Assembly: GCA_016934315.1 (NCBI GenBank)
Contig: JAFGSY010000012.1
Span: 31,349-95,348 of the forward strand
Direction: 5' to 3'
From: Candidatus Anaeroferrophillus wilburensis
Lineage (GTDB): Bacteria; Desulfobacterota; Anaeroferrophillalia; Anaeroferrophillales; Anaeroferrophillaceae
DNA: 64,000 nucleotides
Below, piece after piece: positions 11,219 through 20,652 of this stretch. Numbering within the stretch: position 1 is the stretch's first letter; the number at the start of each line of letters is the position of its first letter. The notes beneath the pieces were generated by a model that was given only the letters and a program-made list of their open reading frames with translations, was not told the DNA's origin and made no database searches. The position numbers and the translations under genes were made by a program.

Positions 11219-11776
11219 ATGAAAAAATACCTCATCAGCACCGGTGTGCTTATCTTGAGCAGCATCCTTATCCTGACCGTTTTCCTGAAGCTGAAGCCGG
11301 ATGCGGTGAAGGAAACCGTGCTGCCGGCCATTGCCCGCCACCTGGAGTTTGAGCTGAATGATGCCCATTATACCCATTCCAAAAGCGGTACAAAACGCTG
11401 GGAGCTTACGGCCGCCAAAGCTCAACGACAAAAAGGCAGCGAAACCATTGAAATGATCGATTTGGCCATCACCCTGTTTGCCGATGACGGCTCGCTGACC
11501 ACCATTGTCGCCGATCAGGGTGCCTACACCACCAATACCGGTGACATCAAGCTCCAGAAGAATATTGTCATAACCAGTCCAACATACACCATCACCACGG
11601 ACAATTTAACCTACCTTGACCAGCAGGAAAAGCTGATCATCAAGGATCGGATTACCGTTCTCCGGGATGGATTTGCCCTGAAAGCTGCCGGCGCGTCGAT
11701 GGAAGTACCGAAAAACATCTTCCACTTTACCGGCGGCGTCAGCGCCACCATCCAACGACAAAAGGAACAGCCATGA
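11219..11776 (+). CDS. lptC: LPS export ABC transporter periplasmic protein LptC
   Basis: LptC is a single-pass inner-membrane protein that receives LPS from LptB2FG and hands it to LptA. The 185-residue product begins with one hydrophobic segment (about 5-25) after a lysine-rich start, followed by a beta-rich region with the DxGxY-type segment ADQGAYTTNTGDI typical of the LptC/YrbK fold. Sequence conservation in this family is low, so context carries weight: it follows kdsC and overlaps lptA by four bases. Confidence 0.9.
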   Translation: MKKYLISTGVLILSSILILTVFLKLKPDAVKETVLPAIARHLEFELNDAHYTHSKSGTKRWELTAAKAQRQKGSETIEMIDLAITLFADDGSLTTIVADQGAYTTNTGDIKLQKNIVITSPTYTITTDNLTYLDQQEKLIIKDRITVLRDGFALKAAGASMEVPKNIFHFTGGVSATIQRQKEQP

Positions 11777-12294
11777 TCATAAAAAATATCACCCACTGGT
11801 TCACCCTGACCCTCATCCTTTTGGCCACGATGCCGGCCCTGGCAGCACCGCCCTCCTTCACCTCCTCTTCTTCGGCACCCATTGACATTACCGCCGACCG
11901 CCTCGACATTGAGCAGCAGCATGGCAAAGCGGTTTTTCAGGGCGACGTGCTGGCCAAGCAGGAGGATATGACGGTCCGTTCCCAGATCATGACCATCCTG
12001 TTCGCCACCGAGGGAGAAAGCAGCGATGTTCAGGAGATTATTGCCGAAAACTCGGTAACCATTACCCTAGGGGCGAAGGTGGCCACCTGTGAAACAGCCC
12101 ATTTTTACACTAATGGCAACAAACTGGTATTGACCGGCAATCCGTTGCTCAAGGAAGGACAAAACGTTATCGAGGGTGTCAAAATCATCTTTTTTCTTGA
12201 TGAAGACCGCAGTATTGTCGAAGGAAAAACAGATGCCCGGGTGAAAACAACCATTTTCCCCGGCCAGAAAGGGCTGTTTGATAACCAGCAATGA
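11773..12294 (+). CDS. lptA: Periplasmic LPS transport protein LptA
   Basis: LptA forms the periplasmic bridge that carries LPS from LptC to LptD. The 173-residue protein has a signal peptide (hydrophobic TLTLILLATMPALAA, cleavage likely after ALA near residue 24), then an OstA-like domain starting at PIDITADRLDIEQQ with repeated beta segments such as AVFQGDVLAKQEDM. Its start ATG overlaps the lptC stop, and lptB follows 21 bases later. Confidence 0.93.
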   Translation: MIIKNITHWFTLTLILLATMPALAAPPSFTSSSSAPIDITADRLDIEQQHGKAVFQGDVLAKQEDMTVRSQIMTILFATEGESSDVQEIIAENSVTITLGAKVATCETAHFYTNGNKLVLTGNPLLKEGQNVIEGVKIIFFLDEDRSIVEGKTDARVKTTIFPGQKGLFDNQQ

Positions 12295-12315
12295 CCTCAA
12301 CAAGGACTATCATCA

Positions 12316-13044
12316 ATGAATAACAACCGTTTTGTTGCCGAAAACCTGGTAAAAAAATACAACCAGCGGGTGGTGGTGGATGAGGTATCCATTTCCATCC
12401 AGTCACATGAAATCGTCGGGCTGCTGGGTCCCAATGGGGCTGGAAAAACCACCACCTTTTATATGATGGTCGGTCTGATTAAACCCGATACCGGACAACT
12501 GCTCTACAATGATCATGATATCACGGCGTTACCCATGCCCCAACGGGCACGGCAGGGAATCAGCTACCTGCCGCAGGAAGCATCGGTCTTCCGTAAATTG
12601 ACGGTTGAGGAAAACCTGAAAGCTATTCTGCAGACCCTTCATCTTTCACCCGCCGAGCAGGAAAACCGGCTGGAGGAGTTGCTGACCAAATTCGGGCTTG
12701 ACCGAATACGCACCAACAAGGCCATGACGGTCTCCGGCGGTGAACGGCGGCGGGTAGAAATTGCCCGGGCACTGGTGCTTTCGCCGACCTTTATTCTGCT
12801 CGATGAACCGTTTGCCGGCATCGACCCCATTGCGGTCAACGACTTGCAAAACATTATCCGCGATCTTAAAAATCAGCAGATCGGAGTCCTGATCTCCGAC
12901 CATAATGTCAGGGAGACCCTTGGGATCTGCGACCGGGCCTATATCATGGACCAGGGGAAAATCCTCGAGGAAGGCCTGCCCGACACCATTGTTGCCAGTC
13001 CCAAGGCCCGGAAAATCTATCTCGGCGACAGTTTCACCCTCTAA
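12316..13044 (+). CDS. lptB: LPS export ABC transporter ATP-binding protein LptB
   Basis: LptB powers extraction of LPS from the inner membrane together with LptF and LptG, which are not in this window. The 242 residues show Walker A GPNGAGKTTT, the signature VSGGERRRVEIARAL, Walker B FILLDEPF and the LptB-typical FAGIDPIAV. The ATG is preceded by AAGGA at good spacing. In many Proteobacteria lptB is followed by rpoN, as here, after a gap holding a promoter. Confidence 0.97.
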   Translation: MNNNRFVAENLVKKYNQRVVVDEVSISIQSHEIVGLLGPNGAGKTTTFYMMVGLIKPDTGQLLYNDHDITALPMPQRARQGISYLPQEASVFRKLTVEENLKAILQTLHLSPAEQENRLEELLTKFGLDRIRTNKAMTVSGGERRRVEIARALVLSPTFILLDEPFAGIDPIAVNDLQNIIRDLKNQQIGVLISDHNVRETLGICDRAYIMDQGKILEEGLPDTIVASPKARKIYLGDSFTL

Positions 13045-13136
13045 CGTTGCCGGCCCTCCTACCATACTCCGGCCCCTCATTGGCAGCTGACCCCAAGTAA
13101 AAAAAACAGTAGCAGCGCACTGCCCTGACTATTTCC

Positions 13137-13165
13137 TTGTCTTTTTTTTAGCCATCCATTATAAT
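13137..13165 (+). promoter_or_regulatory. Sigma-70 promoter for rpoN
   Basis: TTGTCT at 13137-13142 and a perfect TATAAT at 13160-13165 are spaced by 17 bases in the 175-base gap between lptB and rpoN. Transcription would begin near 13172, about 50 bases before the rpoN start. Confidence 0.6.
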
Positions 13166-13219
13166 TTGGGTATTATTTTTGCATAACCATAAGCTGTTTT
13201 TCCGAGGCATTTTACCCAC

Positions 13220-14683
13220 ATGAATGTTACTCTTAGTCAAAACTTGCGCCTGACCCAGTCGCAACAGCTGGTTCTGACGCCCCAGCTGCAGCAGGCAATC
13301 AAGCTTCTGCAGCTGAACCAGCTTGAACTGGCTGCCATGGTCACCCAGGAAATGGAGACCAATCCGGTATTGGAGGAGGTACAGGAATCCCCTAGCGAAC
13401 AGGAAGAGGCAGACGAGAGCTCCGAATCTGCGGCCGAAAAGCGGACGCTGGCCGAGGACAGCAAAGACCGGCAGGAAAACCGCGAAGCGGTGCTGGATAT
13501 GGATTGGAACCAGTACTGCGACAATCGCGGAGTTTCAGGCAGCAGCCGGTCAAACTATGACCAGAATGATGCTCCAGCTTGGGATTATAACCTTTCCAGT
13601 CCCCAAACCCTCAGCGACCATCTGTTCTGGCAGCTGCAGATGACCCCCTTGCTGAACAAAAGTCAGAGCCGGATCGGCGAAGCAATCATCTATAACATCA
13701 ATGATGACGGTTACCTCGACACCAGCGTTGAGGATCTGGCAGCCGAATGCGCCGCAAGCCCCGCTGACATAGAAGAGGTGCTGGCCAAAATCCGGCTCTT
13801 TGATCCGGTGGGCGTCGCGTCCCGGAGCCTTGAGGAATGCATCCTGACCCAGATGATCTATCTCGGCCTCGATGATGATCTGAACCGGGAAATTGTCAGC
13901 CATCATCTCAAACTGCTGCAAAACAAAAACTATAAGAAGATCGCCCGGCTGCTGAAGGTTGAGGAAGAGCAGGTCATCGAGTCGATCAAAACCATTCTCA
14001 CCATCGATCCCAAACCTGGCCGGCAGTACAGCGGCACCATTGCGCAATCAATCATTCCCGATCTCTACATCTTTAAAAGTGAAAACAACTGGGTGATTGT
14101 CCTCAATGAAGACCGCATTCCACGCCTTGCAGTGAACCGCTATTACCGAGACCTTGCCGATCAGCAGAAAGACTTCAACCCGCTCACCCGCAATTACCTG
14201 GTGGAAAAGATCCGTTCGGCCCAATGGCTGATCAAAAGCATTGAACAGCGCCAGAAAACAATCTATAAGGTAATGAAAAGCATTCTTCATTTCCAACAGG
14301 ATTTTTTTGATCGCGGCCCCCATCATCTGCATCCCCTGATTCTCAGGGATATCGCTGATGACATCAGCATGCATGAATCAACCGTCAGCCGGGTAACCCA
14401 GAACAAGTATGTCCAGACGCCCCACGGCATTTTCGAGTTAAAGTATTTTTTCAATAGCAGCATCCATCGCAGCGACGGTGACGATGACATTGCCTCCGAG
14501 AGTGTCAAACATAAGATCCTAGATATTATCGCCCAGGAGTCACCGGACAAACCGGCGAGCGATAAGGCGATTGCCCGGATTCTCCAGGAAGAACATAATA
14601 TCAATATTGCCAGACGCACCATTGCCAAATATCGTGACATGCTGGGCATCCTTTCATCCAGCCGGCGGAAAAAGATCTTTTAA
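13220..14683 (+). CDS. rpoN: RNA polymerase sigma-54 factor
   Basis: RpoN directs RNA polymerase to -24/-12 promoters that need enhancer-binding activators. The 487-residue protein has the glutamine- and leucine-rich region I (1-50), an acidic region II (about 55-110), the core-binding and helix-turn-helix domains, and a canonical RpoN box, ARRTIAKYRD at 464-473. It has its own promoter within the superoperon. The neighbours hpf, ptsN, hprK and rapZ repeat the classic rpoN cluster. No sigma-54 activator is in the window. Confidence 0.98.
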   Translation: MNVTLSQNLRLTQSQQLVLTPQLQQAIKLLQLNQLELAAMVTQEMETNPVLEEVQESPSEQEEADESSESAAEKRTLAEDSKDRQENREAVLDMDWNQYCDNRGVSGSSRSNYDQNDAPAWDYNLSSPQTLSDHLFWQLQMTPLLNKSQSRIGEAIIYNINDDGYLDTSVEDLAAECAASPADIEEVLAKIRLFDPVGVASRSLEECILTQMIYLGLDDDLNREIVSHHLKLLQNKNYKKIARLLKVEEEQVIESIKTILTIDPKPGRQYSGTIAQSIIPDLYIFKSENNWVIVLNEDRIPRLAVNRYYRDLADQQKDFNPLTRNYLVEKIRSAQWLIKSIEQRQKTIYKVMKSILHFQQDFFDRGPHHLHPLILRDIADDISMHESTVSRVTQNKYVQTPHGIFELKYFFNSSIHRSDGDDDIASESVKHKILDIIAQESPDKPASDKAIARILQEEHNINIARRTIAKYRDMLGILSSSRRKKIF

Positions 14684-14735
14684 CCGTCGGCGAATGGCTG
14701 CCAGGTACGATACCACTCGGCAGCACGGTATCTTA

Positions 14736-14764
14736 TTGACAGACACCTGCCATTCTGCTAGTGT
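14736..14764 (+). promoter_or_regulatory. Possible sigma-70 promoter for hpf
   Basis: TTGACA at 14736-14741 is followed by a 17-base spacer ending in TGC and the hexamer TAGTGT at 14759-14764. The hexamer is poor, but the TGn extension could compensate. It would start a transcript about 90 bases before hpf. Confidence 0.4.
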
Positions 14765-14861
14765 TTTCGACCTGTTTTCAGCAGCACCAGACACAGGAAA
14801 TTCATCAAGTAACGAGCGGCGCGGCGCCATCAGGGCGGCGCCAGAAAAAAGGGGGAGATGG

Positions 14862-15407
14862 ATGAATATTAATGTGACATTTCGCCACATGGAAACCACC
14901 GATGCATTAAAGCAGTATGCCGTTGAGAAGGTCTCAAAAATAAAAAAGTACCTTGATGCCCCGGTTGAAGTCCAGGTGGTCCTGTCGGTGGAAAAGTTCC
15001 GCCATATTGCCGAAGTCAGCTTCATCATCAACGGGTTCGTCGTCAAAGGCCAGGAAGAAACTGAAGATATGTATGCCGCCATTGACATGGTGATGGACAA
15101 GATTGAGCGGCAGGTGCGTAGATATAAGGATCGACTGAAGAAGCGACGTGGGGCGGGAACCGCAGAAGAAAAAATGCAGGTGAAGATGAATGTGGTGACG
15201 GTTGATCATGAGCAGGAGGAAACCACGCCCACGGTCATCAAAAGCACCAACTTTTCCATCAAGCCAATGGCAGTTGATGAAGCAATCATGCAGATGAATC
15301 TCATGGACAATGACTTCCTGGTGTTCAGAAATGACAACACCAATGAAGTGAATGTTATCTATCGGCGCAAAGATGGTAATTACGGTCTTATCGAGCCCAA
15401 CGCCTGA
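14862..15407 (+). CDS. hpf: Ribosome hibernation promoting factor, long form
   Basis: The product dimerises 70S ribosomes into inactive 100S particles in stationary phase. From the ATG at 14862, 181 residues give the N-terminal HPF/RaiA domain (NINVTFRHMETTDALKQY onward, to about residue 100) and a C-terminal ribosome-binding dimerisation domain beginning near KSTNFSIKPM. This is the long HPF of most bacteria rather than the short enterobacterial one. An upstream in-frame extension to 14571 runs into rpoN and is rejected. GGGGGAG lies just before the ATG. Confidence 0.94.
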   Translation: MNINVTFRHMETTDALKQYAVEKVSKIKKYLDAPVEVQVVLSVEKFRHIAEVSFIINGFVVKGQEETEDMYAAIDMVMDKIERQVRRYKDRLKKRRGAGTAEEKMQVKMNVVTVDHEQEETTPTVIKSTNFSIKPMAVDEAIMQMNLMDNDFLVFRNDNTNEVNVIYRRKDGNYGLIEPNA

Positions 15408-15517
15408 GTCCGGGCTCCAAACTCCTTCTCATCATAACCGCTTCCCGGCGGCAGACGGCGGACGAACCATTCAAGTTTGCGGCCAGGTGAAGTGCTTTTC
15501 TCAGCAGGATCTTTTAG

Positions 15518-15979
15518 ATGAAACTTTCAGACTATTTTGACCAGTCATTAATCATCAGCGACTTGGACTGTGCAGACAAGGATACGGTACTGAAAAAATT
15601 CGCCGCCTGTGTCCATCAACGGTTTCCAGAGCTGGAGGCAGAAGAGATCTACCACATCCTGAAAGAGCGTGAAGACCTGGGAAGTACCGGCATCGGAGAA
15701 GGGATTGCCATTCCCCATGGGAAGATGAAAAACCTGAGCACCATTATTGCCGCTTTTGCCCGCAGCAAAGATGGTGTTCCCTTTGATTCCATTGATGAAC
15801 AGCCGGTAAAATTCTTTTTTCTGCTGCTGGCAGCAGAAAATTCCGCCAGCCTGCATCTTAAAGCGTTGGCCAAAATCTCCCGGATGCTGAAAAACACCTC
15901 CTTTCGCGATCAACTGGCTATGGCGGAAGGGGCAAGCGGCATCTATCAGGTTATCAGCGCCGAAGATGAACGCCTGTAA
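15518..15979 (+). CDS. ptsN: Nitrogen-regulatory PTS EIIA protein
   Basis: PtsN is a regulatory phosphocarrier, not a sugar transporter; it links phosphoryl transfer to potassium, nitrogen and envelope control. The 153-residue protein has the fructose/mannitol-type EIIA fold with the phosphorylated histidine H67 in GIAIPHGKM. No dedicated PtsO/PtsP pair is present, so the HPr and EI at 20380-22427 are its probable phosphate donors. It lies between hpf and hprK, a conserved order in rpoN clusters. Confidence 0.95.
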   Translation: MKLSDYFDQSLIISDLDCADKDTVLKKFAACVHQRFPELEAEEIYHILKEREDLGSTGIGEGIAIPHGKMKNLSTIIAAFARSKDGVPFDSIDEQPVKFFFLLLAAENSASLHLKALAKISRMLKNTSFRDQLAMAEGASGIYQVISAEDERL

Positions 15980-16037
15980 CCTGTAAGAGGAAGCAGACCC
16001 CCTTTTGCACAGGCCTCCCATCAGCACGGCAGAGTAC

Positions 16038-16979
16038 ATGAAAACAATAACTGTTTCCGATTTACTGGATAAGAATGAAGAATACGACCTGCAGCTTGAA
16101 TTGCTTAACCCCGGCAGTAGTCTCAGCCACACCATACGTCATTACCGCGTTCAGAAACACGGTCTGGCATTCTCCGGCTTCAGCCAATACCTTGATCGGG
16201 AAAGAATTCAGCTGATCGGCAGAACAGAGACATCATACCTTAAAACGCTTGATGCTCAAACCTGCTCCCGGATTGCCGCCCAGCTCTGCAGTCACGATCT
16301 GGCCTGCTTCATCCTCACTTCAGGTCTTGAACCCCACCCGGCCATGCTGCAGCAAAGCACGGCTAACCATCTCCCTTTTCTCCGGACCAGCCATAAAACC
16401 TCAAAGTTTATTATCCAGATAAATCGGCTGTTGGAGGATCACCTGACCAAGACAGCCACGGCCCTCGGCGTACTGATTGACCTGTATGGAGTCGGCATTC
16501 TGCTCACCGGAGAAAGCGGGATCGGCAAAAGCGAGTGCGCTCTGGATCTGATTCAGCGTGGCCACCGGTTGATTGCCGATGATGTGATCAATATCCGCCT
16601 TATCCCCCCAAAGACACTCATTGGTTCTGCGCCATCCCTGCTCTCCTACCATATGGAGATCAGGGGCCTGGGGCTGATCAATATTGAGGATATTTTCGGA
16701 GTAACGGCTATCCGCGAGCAGAAACGTCTCGATCTGGTCATCAAGCTGGTTCCCTGGGCTGCTTATGACAACAGCGACCGGCTGAATCTGGAGCAGAAAA
16801 CCCACACCATTCTGGGAGTAACGCTGCCAAGCCTGTCCCTGCCGGTTAGCCCGGGACGTAACCTGGTGACAATTATTGAAATAGCAGCCCGCAACCATAT
16901 GCTGGCTAAAATGGGTAAAGCACCGGGGCGGAAACTCTTGGATCATCTGGCCAATAAAATGGGACAAAAAGCATCATGA
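16038..16979 (+). CDS. hprK: HPr kinase/phosphorylase
   Basis: HprK phosphorylates and dephosphorylates HPr on Ser46. From ATG 16038 the protein has 313 residues with Walker A GESGIGKS at 158-165, HRLIADD at 176-182 and the C-terminal signature MEIRGLGLINIEDIFG. A TTG at 16005 could extend it by 11 residues and has AGAGG upstream, but the family N-terminus aligns with MKTITVSDLL. The target serine is intact in the HPr encoded downstream. The stop overlaps rapZ by four bases. Confidence 0.96.
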   Translation: MKTITVSDLLDKNEEYDLQLELLNPGSSLSHTIRHYRVQKHGLAFSGFSQYLDRERIQLIGRTETSYLKTLDAQTCSRIAAQLCSHDLACFILTSGLEPHPAMLQQSTANHLPFLRTSHKTSKFIIQINRLLEDHLTKTATALGVLIDLYGVGILLTGESGIGKSECALDLIQRGHRLIADDVINIRLIPPKTLIGSAPSLLSYHMEIRGLGLINIEDIFGVTAIREQKRLDLVIKLVPWAAYDNSDRLNLEQKTHTILGVTLPSLSLPVSPGRNLVTIIEIAARNHMLAKMGKAPGRKLLDHLANKMGQKAS

Positions 16980-17848
16980 ACCAGCAATCCCTGTCAGTAA
17001 TTATCATTACCGGACTCTCAGGAGCCGGGAAAAGCAGTGCCCTGAAAGTCCTTGAAGATCTGGGGTATTTTTGCATTGACAACCTTCCGGTATCCTTTCT
17101 GGCAAAATTTCTTGAACTATCCAACACCTTTTCACCATCCATGCGGGGCATCGCCTTGGTGATGGATGTCAGGGAAAAAGAATTCATCAACCGCTTTCCC
17201 GACATGTTCCAGGAACTGCTGAACACGGGGACAAAACCTGAGCTGCTCTTTCTCGAAGCCCAGGACAGCACCCTCATCAAGAGATTCAGTGAAACCAGGC
17301 GGCGACATCCGCTGGCGGTTGACGCCCCGGTTCCGGCAGGCATCAGGCAGGAAAGGGAACTGTTGCAGCCCATCAGACGACTGGCGACCAGAATTATTGA
17401 CAGCAGCACCCTGACCGTTCACCAACTAAAGCATCATCTGGTCACCATTGTTGCCCCGGAAACCGATCCAGCAACCCTCTACATATCACTGATCTCTTTC
17501 GGTTTTCGCAACGGGATGCCGGCTGAAGCCGATATTGTCATGGATGTCCGTTTCCTGCCCAATCCCTATTTCATCCCGTCTTTGAGAGATAAAACCGGCC
17601 TTGACCAGGAAATCCAAGACTATGTTCTCAACCAGGAAAGCAGCCGGGAATTCATCAGCCGCTTTACCGATATGCTTGATTTTCTCATCCCCCAGTACCG
17701 GCGGGAGGGGAAAACCTATCTCACCATTGCCATCGGCTGCACCGGCGGACAGCATCGCTCCGTAAGCATCGGCAGGGCCCTTAAGGCGCAACTTGAATCA
17801 TCGGGACACCATCTGAAACTGGCACACCGGGATCTTCCCGGAGGCTAA
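16976..17848 (+). CDS. rapZ: RNase adapter / nucleotide-binding protein RapZ
   Basis: In E. coli RapZ guides RNase E to the small RNA GlmZ and so controls amino-sugar synthesis; outside enterobacteria its target is less clear. The 290-residue protein has the P-loop GLSGAGKSS at 13-21, DNLPVS, and the conserved C-terminal block IAIGCTGGQHRSV. It overlaps hprK by an ATGA and is followed by the PTS EIIA gene. Confidence 0.95.
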   Translation: MNQQSLSVIIITGLSGAGKSSALKVLEDLGYFCIDNLPVSFLAKFLELSNTFSPSMRGIALVMDVREKEFINRFPDMFQELLNTGTKPELLFLEAQDSTLIKRFSETRRRHPLAVDAPVPAGIRQERELLQPIRRLATRIIDSSTLTVHQLKHHLVTIVAPETDPATLYISLISFGFRNGMPAEADIVMDVRFLPNPYFIPSLRDKTGLDQEIQDYVLNQESSREFISRFTDMLDFLIPQYRREGKTYLTIAIGCTGGQHRSVSIGRALKAQLESSGHHLKLAHRDLPGG

Positions 17849-17863
17849 AGGAAACTATTGTCC

Positions 17864-18265
17864 ATGATTGGCATTATCGTTGTTACCCACCATACGCTGG
17901 CAGAAACCCTGATTGAAACGGCCGAACAGATTGTCGGTCCCCTGGATAATGTTGAGAGCATTGGCATCGCCCCTGCCGACGATGTGGAGCAGATCAAGAA
18001 GCGGCTAGCGGCCGCCATCAGCGCCCTAAAAAAACAAGGCAAGGCGGTCCTGATCATGACCGACATGTTTGGCGGCACCCCCTCCAATATCAGCCTTTCC
18101 TTTTTTGAACCTGACAGCGTTGAAATTATTTCGGGCGTCAATCTGCCTATGCTTCTGAAGCTGGCAACGGAACGGCAGCAGCGATCCCTGCCAAACCTGG
18201 CGTCTTTTATTACTGAATACGGCCGGAAAAACATCTTTTCCGCCGTGGAGTTTCTCGGACAATGA
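17864..18265 (+). CDS. Mannose-class PTS EIIA component
   Basis: EIIA of the mannose/fructose/sorbose family accepts phosphate from HPr and passes it to EIIB. The ATG at 17864 gives 133 residues starting MIGIIVVTHHTLAETL, with phosphorylated histidine H9. The mid-domain MTDMFGGTPSN is typical. A TTG six bases upstream with AAGGA at closer spacing is the alternative start. The stop overlaps the EIIB start. In this cluster the domain is a separate protein rather than fused to EIIB as in E. coli ManX. Confidence 0.94.
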   Translation: MIGIIVVTHHTLAETLIETAEQIVGPLDNVESIGIAPADDVEQIKKRLAAAISALKKQGKAVLIMTDMFGGTPSNISLSFFEPDSVEIISGVNLPMLLKLATERQQRSLPNLASFITEYGRKNIFSAVEFLGQ

Positions 18266-18756
18266 CAACCCTCCTGGTCCGTGTTGACGACCGTTTGATT
18301 CATGGCCAGGTGGTGGAAACCTGGGTCCCTTATCTCAAAGCGGTCCAGATCATCGTCGCAGATGATGACGTGAGCCGTGATCCATTTAAAAAAAGAATTA
18401 TGGAAATGGCTGCCCCCCCCCTGGTCAACGTCATTATCAAAACAGTTCCTGATGCAGTGAGCTATGTGAAAGAAAACTTTTTCCGGCCGACAGCGGTCAA
18501 CACCATTTTCCTACTCTCCTCCATTAAGGATGCTTTGCAGGCACTTGATCTGGAACTGCCATGCAATCGCCTTAACCTGGGTAACATCCATTATGAAAGT
18601 GACAAAACCCCGATTACCAATTCCATCTCGCTGGATAGCAGCGAAATTGCCCTCCTCCACAAAATAGATCAAAAGGGGGTAGCCGTTTTTGTACAGCCGG
18701 TACCACGGGTTCCACCGCATGATTTTTTTGCACTTCTGGCAAAGAAAATCATATGA
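18262..18756 (+). CDS. Mannose-class PTS EIIB component
   Basis: This 164-residue EIIB protein carries the phosphorylated histidine H14 in VRVDDRLIHGQVVETW, the signature of the mannose/sorbose class. It takes phosphate from the adjacent EIIA and transfers it to the sugar entering through EIIC and EIID. It overlaps EIIA by four bases. The transported sugar cannot be read from the sequence. Confidence 0.95.
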   Translation: MTTLLVRVDDRLIHGQVVETWVPYLKAVQIIVADDDVSRDPFKKRIMEMAAPPLVNVIIKTVPDAVSYVKENFFRPTAVNTIFLLSSIKDALQALDLELPCNRLNLGNIHYESDKTPITNSISLDSSEIALLHKIDQKGVAVFVQPVPRVPPHDFFALLAKKII

Positions 18757-18823
18757 CCAACCATGAATATCTATACCTCGGGGTACCTTATGAACCAGCA
18801 ATGCAGAGAGAGCCATAACCACC

Positions 18824-19537
18824 ATGACCCTTGCCATCAGCACCATACTTATAACGTCACTTAAGCTGGCTGTCGCCGGGGCCTGTATCTGTTTAGACCG
18901 AACAGCATGCGGACAACTGATGATCTCCAGACCGATGGTTGCCGGCACCCTGATGGGATTTTTGGCCGGCAACCCGACACTCGGGCTGTTCACCGGCGTC
19001 CTAATCGAGCTGTTATGGCTGCATGAACTGCCGGTCGGCACCGTGATTCCCACCGACGACACCCTGGTTGCTGTCCTGGCCAGCGGTATTGCTGCCGCCA
19101 TAACTGCTAAAACGCAACTTTCCGACCCGGCGGCCAGCGGAGCAGTGGTGTTTCTGGTAATCGCCATCCTGCTGCCGCTGAGTTCTCTCAGCAGAAAGAT
19201 TGAATGTCTGATCAGAAACCGTAATGCGACTATCCTTACCAGGATGGAAACCCAGCTGTTAGCCGGCAATCCTGACCACGCCATCGCCTTACACCTTTGG
19301 GGAATCTACCATTTCTGGTGTTATAATGCGCTGGCCATTTTCATAACCAGCACCCTGATGCTGTTGATCGTGCCAAGTATCAACCGGCTGCTGCCAGCCG
19401 GTCTCATAGCGGTCATGGATGGCCTGTTGATTATCTTTCCCCTGCTCGGCATTGCAAGTCTCCTCTCAAGCCTGCATCGGAAACATATGCACATTCTTTT
19501 TGTGATCCTGGCCTTGGCCTTCACCTGTCTCCGGTAA
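18824..19537 (+). CDS. Mannose-class PTS EIIC membrane component
   Basis: This 237-residue hydrophobic protein has the EIIC features of the mannose class: DRTACGQLMISRPMVAG near residue 25, followed by GFLAGNPTLGLFTGVLIELLWLHELPVGT, which forms part of the sugar channel. Several membrane helices follow. With EIID it makes the permease. It sits between EIIB and EIID and has the plain ATG at 18824 with a weak ribosome site. Confidence 0.93.
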   Translation: MTLAISTILITSLKLAVAGACICLDRTACGQLMISRPMVAGTLMGFLAGNPTLGLFTGVLIELLWLHELPVGTVIPTDDTLVAVLASGIAAAITAKTQLSDPAASGAVVFLVIAILLPLSSLSRKIECLIRNRNATILTRMETQLLAGNPDHAIALHLWGIYHFWCYNALAIFITSTLMLLIVPSINRLLPAGLIAVMDGLLIIFPLLGIASLLSSLHRKHMHILFVILALAFTCLR

Positions 19538-19598
19538 TCCCTTGAAAACCGGACGCGGATATGAGTATAAACGCCTCTTTTGCTACTAGAGTTTGCCC

Positions 19599-20351
19599 AT
19601 GCACTTGCGAATAACTCTTGAACAACGTATTTTTTTACGCAGCCTCTGCTGGCAGGCCTCCTGGAATTTCGGCCGCATGCAGAATATGGGACTGGCATAC
19701 GCCATCTACCCGCTCCTGCAGCAGCGCTACGACAGACAGCGGCAGCAGCTGTGCAAGGCATTATCCGCCTATCTGGGATTTTTCAACACCAATCCGGTGA
19801 TGGCTGCTGCGGTTCTCGGCATTCTTGTCCACCTGGAAAAACGGGGGGAGGGACAGCATGGCATGCTGATCGCCAGGAACCTCAATTCCCTCTATGGCGC
19901 CGTAGGCGATGCTTTTTTCTGGAATGGCCTCAAACCGGCAATGGCACTGCTGGCGGTCATCATCTATTTTGCCGGGGGCGGTTTCTGGGCGCCGCTGCTG
20001 CTGCTGGCGGGATATAATGCTGTGCACTTGGGGATCCGCTACACTATTTATACCCTCGGCGTTCACCACGGACTGGAGGTGATCAATACCATTCATTACT
20101 GGCGGCTGCCAAAGGTCAAGCTGGTCATGAGCTATGGCATTGTTATCATGATGGCGGCTATCATACCGTTGATGTTCAGCACTCTTCAGCCGGTTCCCGG
20201 TTGCCCGATCAGCTTTTTTCTGCTACTAATCGGAGGAATCTATTTGTGCTCCCATCTTTTGGCTCGGGGGATTGCGTTACCTAAACTTTTTTACGGCAGC
20301 AGCCTGTTTGTGGCGTCAGTCATCATCGGCTATCGCTATTGGTTTTTTTAA
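19599..20351 (+). CDS. Mannose-class PTS EIID membrane component
   Basis: EIID is found only in the mannose class and completes the permease. From ATG 19599 the protein has 250 residues. The N-terminal SLCWQASWNFGRMQNMGLAY and the internal GDAFFWNGLKP match the conserved EIID segments, and the C-terminal third is strongly hydrophobic. A TTG two codons upstream is possible. Neither start has a clear Shine-Dalgarno site, although EIIC ends 61 bases before. Confidence 0.92.
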   Translation: MHLRITLEQRIFLRSLCWQASWNFGRMQNMGLAYAIYPLLQQRYDRQRQQLCKALSAYLGFFNTNPVMAAAVLGILVHLEKRGEGQHGMLIARNLNSLYGAVGDAFFWNGLKPAMALLAVIIYFAGGGFWAPLLLLAGYNAVHLGIRYTIYTLGVHHGLEVINTIHYWRLPKVKLVMSYGIVIMMAAIIPLMFSTLQPVPGCPISFFLLLIGGIYLCSHLLARGIALPKLFYGSSLFVASVIIGYRYWFF

Positions 20352-20379
20352 AGGGCTTGCGGCTTCTCAAGTGGCTATC

Positions 20380-20652
20380 ATGCAAAGGAAAGAATTCACC
20401 ATCCTTAATAAGCTGGGTCTCCATGCCCGGGCGGCAGCGCTGCTGGTTAAGACCGCCAGCGCGTTCACGGCTGAAATCCACGTCGGCAGGGATGATCTCC
20501 GGGTTAACGGCAAAAGCATTATGGGAGTCCTGCTGCTGGCCGCCTCTCAAGGCAGTACCATCTGGATTGAAACCGGCGGGGATGATGAAGAGGATGCCAT
20601 GCAGGCCATAGGTGAACTTATCAACAACGGCTTTGGCGAACTGGAACCATGA
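20380..20652 (+). CDS. ptsH: Phosphocarrier protein HPr
   Basis: HPr relays phosphate from EI to the EIIA proteins. The ATG at 20380 gives the standard 90 residues, with the catalytic H15 in NKLGLHARAA and the regulatory S46 in NGKSIMG, so it can be a target of the HprK encoded upstream. In-frame starts upstream would add EIID-overlapping residues and are rejected; GTG at 20371 remains possible. Its stop overlaps ptsI by four bases. Confidence 0.96.
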   Translation: MQRKEFTILNKLGLHARAAALLVKTASAFTAEIHVGRDDLRVNGKSIMGVLLLAASQGSTIWIETGGDDEEDAMQAIGELINNGFGELEP